10,694 nucleotides of DNA from an uncultured Corynebacterium sp. (GTDB lineage: Bacteria > Actinomycetota > Actinomycetes > Mycobacteriales > Mycobacteriaceae): assembly GCA_915275065.1 (NCBI GenBank), contig CAJZGD010000071.1, forward strand, positions 1 to 10,694. The letters run 5' to 3'. The notes under the pieces were generated by a model. That model searched no databases. It was not told where the DNA came from and saw only the letters and a list, made by a program, of their open reading frames with translations. Of this stretch, positions 1 through 4,996 are shown in pieces. The stretch's first letter is position 1. Every line of letters begins with the position of its first letter. A program made the translations under genes and the position numbers.

Positions 1-300
1 CCCCGCCGCATTCGGCTCCGCCTCGTCGCCCCGCGGGAAAATCCGCGACCACGCGATAGACAGGCGGAATACCTTAAACCCCATCTCCGCAAACAGTGCA
101 ATATCCTCCTGGTAGCGGTGGTAAAAATCAATCGCCTCCAGCTTTAGATTATCCGGTGTGGGTCCCGCACTCGCCGGCTTGACGACGCCTCCCGGCAGCA
201 CATCCTGCACACTGAGCCCCTTGCCATCCTCCGCGTAGGCGCCCTCGATTTGATTAGCGGCGGTGGCGCCACCCCATAAGAATCCTTCGGGAAAACCCAT
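1..300 (-). CDS. bglA: 6-phospho-beta-glucosidase, glycosyl hydrolase family 1, N-terminal part (3' end outside window)
   Basis: The 100 codons visible encode the N-terminal strand and helix of a GH1 TIM barrel. Residues 7-22 (FLWGGATAANQIEGAY) are the family's N-terminal signature, including the sugar-binding Gln at 17. They are followed by EDGKGLSVQDV (24-34), DFYHRYQEDIALFAEMGF (58-75) and SIAWSRIFPRGDE (81-93), which match the 6-phospho-beta-glucosidase branch better than plain beta-glucosidases. Such enzymes hydrolyse phosphorylated beta-glucosides (cellobiose, salicin, arbutin) delivered by a PTS in the cytoplasm. Both catalytic glutamates lie beyond the window, so activity cannot be judged. 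The ATG at 300-298 is preceded by a strong GAGGAGA (305-311) at 5 bases. The neighbouring PTS permease or antiterminator, if any, is not in view. The 6-phospho specificity is inferred from similarity. Confidence 0.93.
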   Translation of the reverse strand, partial: MGFPEGFLWGGATAANQIEGAYAEDGKGLSVQDVLPGGVVKPASAGPTPDNLKLEAIDFYHRYQEDIALFAEMGFKVFRLSIAWSRIFPRGDEAEPNAAG

Positions 301-339
301 GGTGTCTCCTCACTTTTTGGTTTTCTTTCAGTTTAGGCA

Positions 340-354
340 CATTTGGCCCAAATG
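340..354. promoter_or_regulatory. 15-base perfect palindrome upstream of bglA, candidate operator
   Basis: CATTTGG-C-CCAAATG is a perfect inverted repeat with 7-base arms around a single central C. It lies 40 bases upstream of the bglA start, in the untranslated leader or promoter zone. A CATAAT hexamer on the minus strand (388-383) could be the -10 box, which would put the palindrome just downstream of the transcription start, a typical repressor position. No regulator is identifiable; the functional reading is inference. Confidence 0.4.
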
Positions 355-653
355 GAACGTTTCACAATGATTCTCGGAAAAAATTATGCTTGAGCTGCAG
401 GTTTATTGAGTAGCGTGCTTTGTAAGTTTTGCGTCTTGCAGTTGGTGTGGCACGGAAACACCCCCGAAAAGAGTGGAAAGAGCAACTGTTAAGTTACTAG
501 CACTTTTTAAGGATCGCCATGGGGCTATGGGGGTGTCTGCGGGGTGTGGGGTTAGGAAAATCTGGGTATTTACAAGGTGATTTAAGCCGGTAGCGGAACT
601 GATTTTTGCGGTGGATTACGGGGGAATGTTGGTAATCGAAAATCAGGACGAAT

Positions 654-669
654 CATAATAGGGGTAATA
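654..669 (+). promoter_or_regulatory. Upstream element shared with the ABC operon (copy 1)
   Basis: CATAATAGGGGTAATA here matches CATAATGGGGGTAATA at 4164-4179 at 15 of 16 bases. Both copies lie upstream of genes for the paralogous membrane-protein systems, 123 and 73 bases before the respective start codons. TAATAT (665-670) or CATAAT (654-659) could serve as a -10 box. TAATATATTA (665-674) is also a perfect palindrome. Whether this is a promoter, an operator or residual homology from the duplication cannot be decided from sequence alone. Confidence 0.4.
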
Positions 670-707
670 TATTAGTTTCTTATTTTAGGCTCACGATTGC
701 GCCATTG

Positions 708-743
708 GTAATGATAGGAATAGTGACTTATTGTCATCATTAC
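708..743. repeat. Inverted repeat with 8-base arms, candidate operator or leader hairpin
   Basis: GTAATGAT (708-715) pairs perfectly with ATCATTAC (736-743) across 20 bases. Inside it, TGAC (724-727) and GTCA (733-736) form a second short pair. It ends 48 bases before the likely GTG start of the 792-1997 gene. No counterpart was found in front of the paralogous ABC operon. A regulatory role is a guess from position. Confidence 0.3.
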
Positions 744-791
744 ATCTTCATGATGTGCATGATTCTTATTCCCTCATGATGGCGTGAAATA

Positions 792-1997
792 GTGAATTGC
801 AACAGGTTTTTGGCGCGGCCATCATTATGGCTTCCCGGAGTGGCCGCAGCATTCGCCGTTTTCGCTTGCTCAAAATTGAACCTAGAGAACACGCTGCCCT
901 CATCGGTGGGGTCTGTTATCCTTCGCGGAATGACCTTTATGACCAGCGGATTGGCCGTGTCCGTGGCGTGGGATGCCGCAAGGCTCCATGAGGTAGTGCG
1001 CATCATGGGCCGCCGCAGCCAACTACTCAAGCTTGTTGGGTGGGTTCTCGCCCCCTGCTGGGTGTGGATTCTCGTGGCGTTTCTCCTGCTCTGGGGATAC
1101 CAAATTATGGCCATGGATGCGGCGATTTACCCGCACCCATTGACGCTTTTACTGGCCGTAATTATGGGGACAACATGGTCCATTTTGGGAATAGTTTTTG
1201 TCTGGGTATTACCACATATTTTCGGGTTGCTTATGGCCATTATTATGCCATTTATGGTGACGTCTTTTGCCTGGACTCTTCCCGATTTCAGGTGGCGGCA
1301 TATGTTTGGGGTGCCATCGTTTTGTTGCGGATTATCTTCCACGCTCAATACGAATATGGTTCTTGCCTCAACCTTGTGTTTAACCAGCATTGCCACCGTT
1401 GGCATAGCACTTATCCTATTTGTGCGTGGTGTCCCGGCCATGCAGGTCAAGCGGGTTATTTCTGGCGCCATCATGGTCATTGGTGTGGGCGGGTTTGGTG
1501 GTTCCGCAATGATAGCCCAATCATTGGAAAACTTTGCCGCCACCCAACCCCGAGACATCAGGGAATCCGTGTGCCGGAATGGCATGTGTTTCTGGCCGGA
1601 GCACACGAAGGAACAGATCGCGGCTAATAGTGCAGCATACGACCAGATTCGCGCAACAATGCCAGCCCAATGGTTGCCACCAATGTCACCGATCACACCT
1701 GTGATCAGCCCAGACCCCAACTTTAAGATTGGTGTCATCAATGAATCATCATGGATGCTGGGGGAACCGAACTCGCCGCTGCCCTTCACGGACAGCGTGG
1801 ATAAAAATGAAATATATGGTCATTTTGCCAACATTCTGGTTTCGAGACAGCTGGGATTTCTGATTCCGCTTATCGATGCGGATAACTGGCAGAAATGGGC
1901 GAGCCACCAATCAAAACCAGCATCCCCGGAGGAGGTTTATTCATGGGTTGAGTCAGAGCTAAAACAACTAGGACTGTCCGATATTAAGCCGCAATAA
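792..1997 (+). CDS. Polytopic membrane protein of unknown function, paralogue of the 4993-6216 product, no adjacent ATPase
   Basis: A 401-residue protein with about seven hydrophobic segments (roughly 13-27, 43-60, 82-106, 116-140, 142-162, 188-211 and 222-244), then a soluble C-terminal domain of about 155 residues. It aligns along its whole length with the 4993-6216 product. Shared stretches are RPxLWLPG near the N-terminus, AWDAAR (59-64), YPHP (113-116), RWRHMFGVPS (167-176), VCRNGMCFWPE (260-270), QIRATMPAQWLP (285-296) and a terminal SPEEVYSWV (378-386). The paralogue sits in an ABC operon, so a permease-like role is plausible, but no ATPase gene adjoins this copy. The two cysteines at 261 and 266 are conserved in both copies and may pair. 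The GTG at 792 has no clear Shine-Dalgarno site; it was chosen because an in-frame stop lies at 777 and the N-terminus then matches the paralogue. A link to DUF7224-like permeases of other actinobacteria is possible but unverified. Confidence 0.85.
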   Translation: MNCNRFLARPSLWLPGVAAAFAVFACSKLNLENTLPSSVGSVILRGMTFMTSGLAVSVAWDAARLHEVVRIMGRRSQLLKLVGWVLAPCWVWILVAFLLLWGYQIMAMDAAIYPHPLTLLLAVIMGTTWSILGIVFVWVLPHIFGLLMAIIMPFMVTSFAWTLPDFRWRHMFGVPSFCCGLSSTLNTNMVLASTLCLTSIATVGIALILFVRGVPAMQVKRVISGAIMVIGVGGFGGSAMIAQSLENFAATQPRDIRESVCRNGMCFWPEHTKEQIAANSAAYDQIRATMPAQWLPPMSPITPVISPDPNFKIGVINESSWMLGEPNSPLPFTDSVDKNEIYGHFANILVSRQLGFLIPLIDADNWQKWASHQSKPASPEEVYSWVESELKQLGLSDIKPQ

Positions 1998-2066
1998 AAG
2001 AATGAGTAAATTTTGATAACGGCATGTACTTTGAATGTTTTTTATGCTTAAAATTTAATCATATTT

Positions 2067-2073
2067 GAGGAGG
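2067..2073 (+). promoter_or_regulatory. Strong ribosome binding site deciding the start of the 76-residue protein
   Basis: GAGGAGG lies two bases before the ATG at 2076 and five before the ATG at 2079. Normal spacing therefore favours the second ATG. The surrounding 80-base gap after the preceding gene is AT-rich, with TATGCT (2043-2048) and TAAAAT (2049-2054) as possible -10 boxes, but no well-spaced -35 was seen. Confidence 0.65.
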
Positions 2074-2078
2074 TTATG

Positions 2079-2309
2079 ATGAAAGAATTATTCATGGATC
2101 CCCGGCGGGTTCTCAAGGCATTTGGTGCCGTGATTGTGGGTGTGATTGCCTACTGCGTGCTGGTCGCTCCCCTGGTCAAGGAAGGCAGCTACAGTGATGT
2201 TGTGCGCGATACTCTCGCATCGGTGGGTGTGGGATACTGTGCCGCCGTCGTGGTCGTTGGCGCCCTGTGGCTAGGGGTTATCGCGGTGATCAACCGTCGT
2301 AAGCAATAA
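2079..2309 (+). CDS. Small two-helix membrane protein, unknown
   Basis: A 76-residue protein (77 if the ATG at 2076 is used) with two hydrophobic helices at about 12-31 and 50-71. They are separated by a short polar loop (VKEGSYSDVVRDTL) and followed by a positively charged tail INRRKQ, which suggests both termini in the cytoplasm. No family was recognised. It follows the polytopic protein gene by about 80 bases on the same strand and is followed by two hairpins, so the two genes may share a transcript that ends at the 2397-2437 terminator. It could be an accessory subunit of the polytopic protein; that is inference from position only. The strong GAGGAGG site and clean membrane topology make it a credible gene despite its size. 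Confidence 0.7.
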   Translation: MKELFMDPRRVLKAFGAVIVGVIAYCVLVAPLVKEGSYSDVVRDTLASVGVGYCAAVVVVGALWLGVIAVINRRKQ

Positions 2310-2337
2310 CCAGCAAGAACACAACCAACGAGCACGG

Positions 2338-2380
2338 TGGCGTTGCTCCGCGAAGCATCATGTTTCGTGCAGCAACGCCA
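2338..2380. repeat. Long near-perfect hairpin
   Basis: TGGCGTTGCT (2338-2347) pairs with AGCAACGCCA (2371-2380). Past one C-C mismatch, the stem continues as CGCGAAGC against GTTTCGTG with two wobble pairs, closing on the loop ATCAT (2357-2361). In total about 18 pairs in 43 bases. It is not followed by a T-run on either strand, so it is not a classic terminator alone. It may be a dispersed palindromic element or part of a double terminator. Confidence 0.65.
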
Positions 2381-2396
2381 TATGGCTGCTATATTC

Positions 2397-2437
2397 GAGG
2401 CTTATTCAAATTCCCGGCAACTGAATAAGCCTCTTTT
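2397..2437 (+). terminator. Intrinsic terminator
   Basis: GAGGCTTATTCA (2397-2408) and TGAATAAGCCTC (2422-2433) form a perfect 12-base-pair stem with a 13-base loop, followed directly by TTTT. It lies between the small membrane protein gene and the DUF1697 gene, reading on the plus strand, and should end transcription arriving from the left. The T-run is short, so efficiency is uncertain. Confidence 0.8.
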
Positions 2438-2470
2438 GCTATCATTTACCGACTCGATAAGGGGAAAATT

Positions 2471-3016
2471 ATGCGCTATGTTCTATTGCTCCGCGGCATT
2501 AACGTTGGCGGCAAGAACAAGGTAGTCATGGCTGATCTCAAGGCCGATTTGGCGGAGCTGGGGTTCCAAAACCCGGTCTCCTATATCAATAGTGGCAACC
2601 TTGTTTTTGACAGCGAAAACCGGGAGGCGAAGATCACGGAAACCCTGACAGACTATTTCCGCAGCACCTATGATTTCCCCCTCCCGTTTATCCTCATCAG
2701 CGCTGCCACGCTCCGCAAGGAGGCGGCCCAGGTGCCGGATTGGTGGCGGGACGAGGCGGCCTACCGGCGGGATGTGCTCTTTTACCTGCCCGAGGCGAAG
2801 AAAGACGAGATTGAAGCAGCGACCGCGGATTGGGCCACCGACACGGAGTGGCTGCATTTCGGCCACACGGCCTTCTTTTACAGCAACACCAACCAGGCGG
2901 ATTATCTCAAGTCCAATTATCACAAGAAGCTGCTCAAGGCTAGTTTTTATAAGCAGCTGACCATCCGCAATGGCAAGACCTTCCAGAAGCTCATTGAGCT
3001 TGTCGACGAGTCCTAA
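2471..3016 (+). CDS. DUF1697 family protein
   Basis: A 181-residue soluble protein, the usual length for this family. Recognisable family motifs are LLRGINVGG (6-14), YINSGNLVF (38-46), RDVLFYLPEA (100-109) and the terminal TIRNGKTFQKL (164-174). The biochemical role of DUF1697 proteins is not established, so no function is assigned. The ATG at 2471 is supported by AAGGGGA (2459-2465) about six bases upstream. It lies just downstream of an intrinsic terminator and therefore probably has its own promoter between 2438 and 2458 or within the hairpin region, though I see no clear boxes. It converges on the small minus-strand gene that ends at 3022, with only five bases between the two stop codons and no T-rich hairpin there. 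Confidence 0.93.
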   Translation: MRYVLLLRGINVGGKNKVVMADLKADLAELGFQNPVSYINSGNLVFDSENREAKITETLTDYFRSTYDFPLPFILISAATLRKEAAQVPDWWRDEAAYRRDVLFYLPEAKKDEIEAATADWATDTEWLHFGHTAFFYSNTNQADYLKSNYHKKLLKASFYKQLTIRNGKTFQKLIELVDES

Positions 3017-3021
3017 AGCGC

Positions 3022-3306
3022 TTACGCCTTATCGTTAGGTTTTGTCATGAGTGCGGTCATGGCGTCTTGGATTGAGGTCCCAGGGTGGTCGATGCGGTAT
3101 TGCTTAATTACCGCAGGATCTGGGATTTCCCCCTCGGGAATCTCTGTGGGGATGTCTTTAAACAGGAAATATGATGACACCAACAGGCACACCGCGATGA
3201 GGGCTACGATGAGCGCAATGAGAAGAACGTCCATAATGACGTACGTCAGAATGGACACGGCTAATAGTACATAACCGCTGTAGCGAAGAGTCTTTGTCAG
3301 GTTCAT
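3022..3306 (-). CDS. Small two-helix membrane protein, tandem copy 1
   Basis: A 94-residue protein with hydrophobic segments at about 10-24 and 25-48 that together form two membrane helices, then a soluble C-terminal tail of about 45 residues. Residues 52-90 (starting IPTEIPEGE and ending ALMTKP) are identical to the same stretch of the 3372-3656 product. The tail holds YRIDHPGTSIQDAM (70-83), which looks like a small folded helical unit or interaction motif; I cannot name the family. The N-terminal membrane part has diverged far more. The ATG at 3306-3304 has only a weak AAGAAA site upstream. It lies 65 bases downstream of the second copy on the same strand, so the pair may be co-transcribed. 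Confidence 0.78.
   Translation of the reverse strand: MNLTKTLRYSGYVLLAVSILTYVIMDVLLIALIVALIAVCLLVSSYFLFKDIPTEIPEGEIPDPAVIKQYRIDHPGTSIQDAMTALMTKPNDKA
3038..3154. repeat. Direct repeat unit A, 117 bases (partner at 3388-3504)
   Basis: This stretch matches 3388-3504 at 112 of 117 bases at a fixed offset of 350. It covers the C-terminal coding half of the first small membrane gene. All five mismatches are silent. Similarity drops sharply beyond the block at the membrane-helix side. Confidence 0.9.
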
Positions 3307-3371
3307 GATGGTTTCTTAATGGAAAATCTGGAAAAATGTTGAGCTTGCCAGTGGGCGTGTTCCACCCCGGA

Positions 3372-3656
3372 TTATGCCTTGTGGTCGGGTTTTGTCATGA
3401 GTGCGGTCATGGCGTCCTGGATTGAGGTCCCTGGGTGGTCGATGCGGTATTGCTTAATTACCGCAGGATCCGGGATTTCTCCCTCGGGAATCTCCGTGGG
3501 GATGCCTCGGAACAAGAAATGCAATGACACCAGCAAACACACTACGAGGAGAGTTGTAGTCAGTATAAATGTAAGGTTTCCGCTGATAATGGCCAGTAGA
3601 ATAGATACGATCATGAGAACATATCCGCTGTACTGAAGAGTTTTCCCTAGATCCAT
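3372..3656 (-). CDS. Small two-helix membrane protein, tandem copy 2
   Basis: A 94-residue protein of the same length and layout as the 3022-3306 product: MDLGKTLQYSGYVL at the N-terminus, two membrane helices (about 10-24 and 28-48), then a soluble tail. The tail (52-90) is identical in amino acids to the other copy, while the membrane part matches only at scattered positions such as KTL-YSGYVL, VCLLVS and FLF. The start ATG at 3656-3654 has a GGGAA at about six bases. It is the upstream gene of the pair on the minus strand. Function is unknown. Because only the tail is held constant, the tail probably contacts a common partner while the helices adapt; this is inference. Confidence 0.78.
   Translation of the reverse strand: MDLGKTLQYSGYVLMIVSILLAIISGNLTFILTTTLLVVCLLVSLHFLFRGIPTEIPEGEIPDPAVIKQYRIDHPGTSIQDAMTALMTKPDHKA
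3388..3504. repeat. Direct repeat unit B, 117 bases (partner at 3038-3154)
   Basis: Second copy of the repeat, covering the C-terminal half of the 3372-3656 gene. Its sharp boundary suggests either recent gene conversion of this segment or strong constraint on the encoded tail. Confidence 0.9.
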
Positions 3657-4016
3657 GATGATTCCCGCAGTTTCGTGGTAGAAGATTTAGAAAACCATTG
3701 TGCATGTGGATATTGCACCTTGAGCATGGTACAAGGATATTTATTCGATTTTCCTTACGTCAAGATAGTCACCCCCGCGTTCAACAGCTGACAGTACGGG
3801 TCTGAATGCTTCCGCCTATTTTGCTATATATTTCACTAGCTTTAGTTTAGGTAAGCTTCATTGACTGCTCATGATTCGGCCAATGCTTTGCAGCAACTAT
3901 CGCCTAGAGTAACCATTGTCTTCCAGAATTTTCTTGATAGCTGCATTCTTGGTGGTGGCTGAATATTTTCAGTCGTCATAAAAGAGCTGTGGTGGTAATA
4001 TTAAGAAGTTACTGTG

Positions 4017-4151
4017 ATGATGTTGCCTACCCCCAAAGGGGTGAAAAGCCATGGCGGCTGCTCATGTACTTTTCCTTCAAAACCTGCTGAGTTCAATACC
4101 CCAGAATGTGGTTTTTTAGGGAAAATAGTCGTTAGTGTGGGTTTTGGTTAG
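4017..4151 (+). CDS. Doubtful 44-residue ORF with a Gly-Gly-Cys segment
   Basis: An ORF beginning MMLPTPKGVKSHGGCSC, with cysteines at 15, 17 and 31 and several Ser/Thr residues, ending KIVVSVGFG. An AAGAAG lies about eight to nine bases before the first ATG. A Gly-Gly followed by a Cys/Ser/Thr-rich stretch upstream of an ABC operon invites comparison with secreted peptide precursors. However, the putative leader would be only 14 residues, and no modification enzyme or peptidase-containing transporter is present. An open frame of this length also arises easily by chance. Listed as a candidate only. Confidence 0.15.
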   Translation: MMLPTPKGVKSHGGCSCTFPSKPAEFNTPECGFLGKIVVSVGFG

Positions 4152-4163
4152 GCTGGAACCGCA

Positions 4164-4179
4164 CATAATGGGGGTAATA
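4164..4179 (+). promoter_or_regulatory. Upstream element shared with the orphan permease-like gene (copy 2)
   Basis: CATAATGGGGGTAATA, 15 of 16 bases identical to 654-669. Just downstream, TAGAA (4178-4182) and TTCTA (4188-4192) form a short inverted repeat. It sits 73 bases before the ATPase start codon. A shared regulator or shared promoter is possible; so is simple descent from a common ancestral locus. Confidence 0.4.
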
Positions 4180-4216
4180 GAAGTAATTTCTAATATGTTC
4201 AGTTGACTGCCCGTTG

Positions 4217-4245
4217 TTGACGAAACCGCAGAATAGACCTTAACT
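4217..4245 (+). promoter_or_regulatory. Candidate promoter giving a leaderless ATPase transcript
   Basis: TTGACG (4217-4222) is a good -35 box and is followed after 17 bases by TTAACT (4240-4245), a poor -10 box. The predicted transcription start would fall at or next to the GTG at 4253, which has no Shine-Dalgarno site. Leaderless transcripts are common in corynebacteria and mycobacteria, so the arrangement is reasonable, but the weak -10 keeps confidence low. Confidence 0.35.
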
Positions 4246-4252
4246 AATAGCG

Positions 4253-4996
4253 GTGACCTTCTACTTAGATAATATTTTCTACCAGCATTCACGCGGTAGT
4301 GATCCCATTATTAATAATCTGAGTTTGACGCTCTGCCCTGGTCCAATGCTACTGCTTGGTAGAAATGGCGCAGGTAAAACCACTCTTCTTCGATTGGCTG
4401 CAGGGCTATTGAAGCCCAAATCTGGGAAGATTCACCGCCCCGGATGGGTGCTCTATTTGCCGCAGCAATTCGTTTCAGTACCAGGTTTCACATGTTTGGA
4501 CTATGTGTCCCACCTTGCATGGTTGAATGGCCAGGGGCGTCGACAAGCGAAAACAGAAGCACCCCGCTGGCTTGCCGCTGTGGGGCTTGACGGCTACGAA
4601 CGGCATTCCTGCCAGAAACTTAGTGGTGGGCAACAGTCGCGGCTGGCGCTTGCTATGGCACTCAACTCCGGGGCTGAACTGGTACTTCTTGACGAACCCG
4701 GCGCGGCGCTGGACCCGTTGAGTAAAGAGATGCTGCGGGAACTGTATGCAATGGTGGTCAGTGCCGGGGTGAATCTTGTGGTGTCGAGTCATGATCCGAC
4801 GGATATTCTTGGCCCGTTTGCGCGTGTGGTGATTATTGACCGGGGGGCGGTGCGGTTTGATAATTCGCCGCAAGCCTTGCGGGGTAATGCGCATGCGGAT
4901 CCGCTGGTGGCGGCGTTCGCGCGGTCGATGTTCCCCCAGCAGCTACCGGATACGCAGGATGCGTCAATAAATCCGCTGGCAGAGGAAGGATTATGA
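4253..4996 (+). CDS. ABC transporter ATP-binding protein
   Basis: A 247-residue cytoplasmic ATPase with every core motif in order: Walker A GRNGAGKT (36-43), Q-loop glutamine at 71-72, signature LSGGQQ (123-128), Walker B LVLLDEP (143-149), D-loop ALD (152-154) and H-loop His180. It hydrolyses ATP to drive a membrane partner. The short nucleotide-binding domain without fused membrane or peptidase domains resembles ABC-2-type exporter ATPases. The GTG at 4253 is the only start after the in-frame stop at 4241 and has no ribosome binding site. Its stop overlaps the next gene's ATG in an ATGA junction, so the two are translationally coupled. The partners are the two following membrane proteins. 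Substrate unknown; antibiotic, peptide or lipid export are all possible. Confidence 0.93.
   Translation: MTFYLDNIFYQHSRGSDPIINNLSLTLCPGPMLLLGRNGAGKTTLLRLAAGLLKPKSGKIHRPGWVLYLPQQFVSVPGFTCLDYVSHLAWLNGQGRRQAKTEAPRWLAAVGLDGYERHSCQKLSGGQQSRLALAMALNSGAELVLLDEPGAALDPLSKEMLRELYAMVVSAGVNLVVSSHDPTDILGPFARVVIIDRGAVRFDNSPQALRGNAHADPLVAAFARSMFPQQLPDTQDASINPLAEEGL

Larger units (their letters stand above)
314..791. other. Intergenic region between divergent bglA and the 792-1997 gene
   Basis: About 480 bases without a convincing long gene. It carries the bglA leader and palindrome at the left, a GC-poorer middle, and the upstream region of the membrane-protein gene at the right, where the 654-669 element and the 708-743 inverted repeat lie. 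A 24-codon ORF at 519-593 (MGLWGCLRGVG...) has a good AAGGA site five bases before its ATG, but it is too short and featureless to call a gene. The octamer TCATGATG occurs at 748-755 and again at 774-781. Confidence 0.6.
3657..4252. other. Long intergenic region upstream of the ABC operon
   Basis: About 600 bases with no established gene. It holds the leader of the minus-strand small membrane gene, an AT-rich middle (TTTTGCTATATATTTC at 3820-3835), a short ACCCC/GGGGT inverted repeat (4029-4042), a doubtful 44-codon ORF (4017-4151), the 16-base element shared with the other locus (4164-4179), and a candidate promoter just before the ATPase start. The length for a two-promoter gap is unusual and leaves room for regulatory sites or a small RNA that I cannot identify. 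Confidence 0.6.

Noticed and set aside
519..593. 24-codon ORF MGLWGCLRGVG... with AAGGA site
   Set aside because: Too short, with no recognisable feature and no counterpart at the paralogous locus apart from a chance-like LGK.
3016..3023. AAGCGCTT palindrome between convergent genes as a terminator
   Set aside because: An eight-base palindrome with no loop and no T-run; too short to terminate.
3847..3865. TTAGGTAAGCTTCATTGAC as a DtxR iron box
   Set aside because: The left half matches the DtxR consensus, but the right half is poor; about 12 of 19 positions agree, and no iron gene is nearby.
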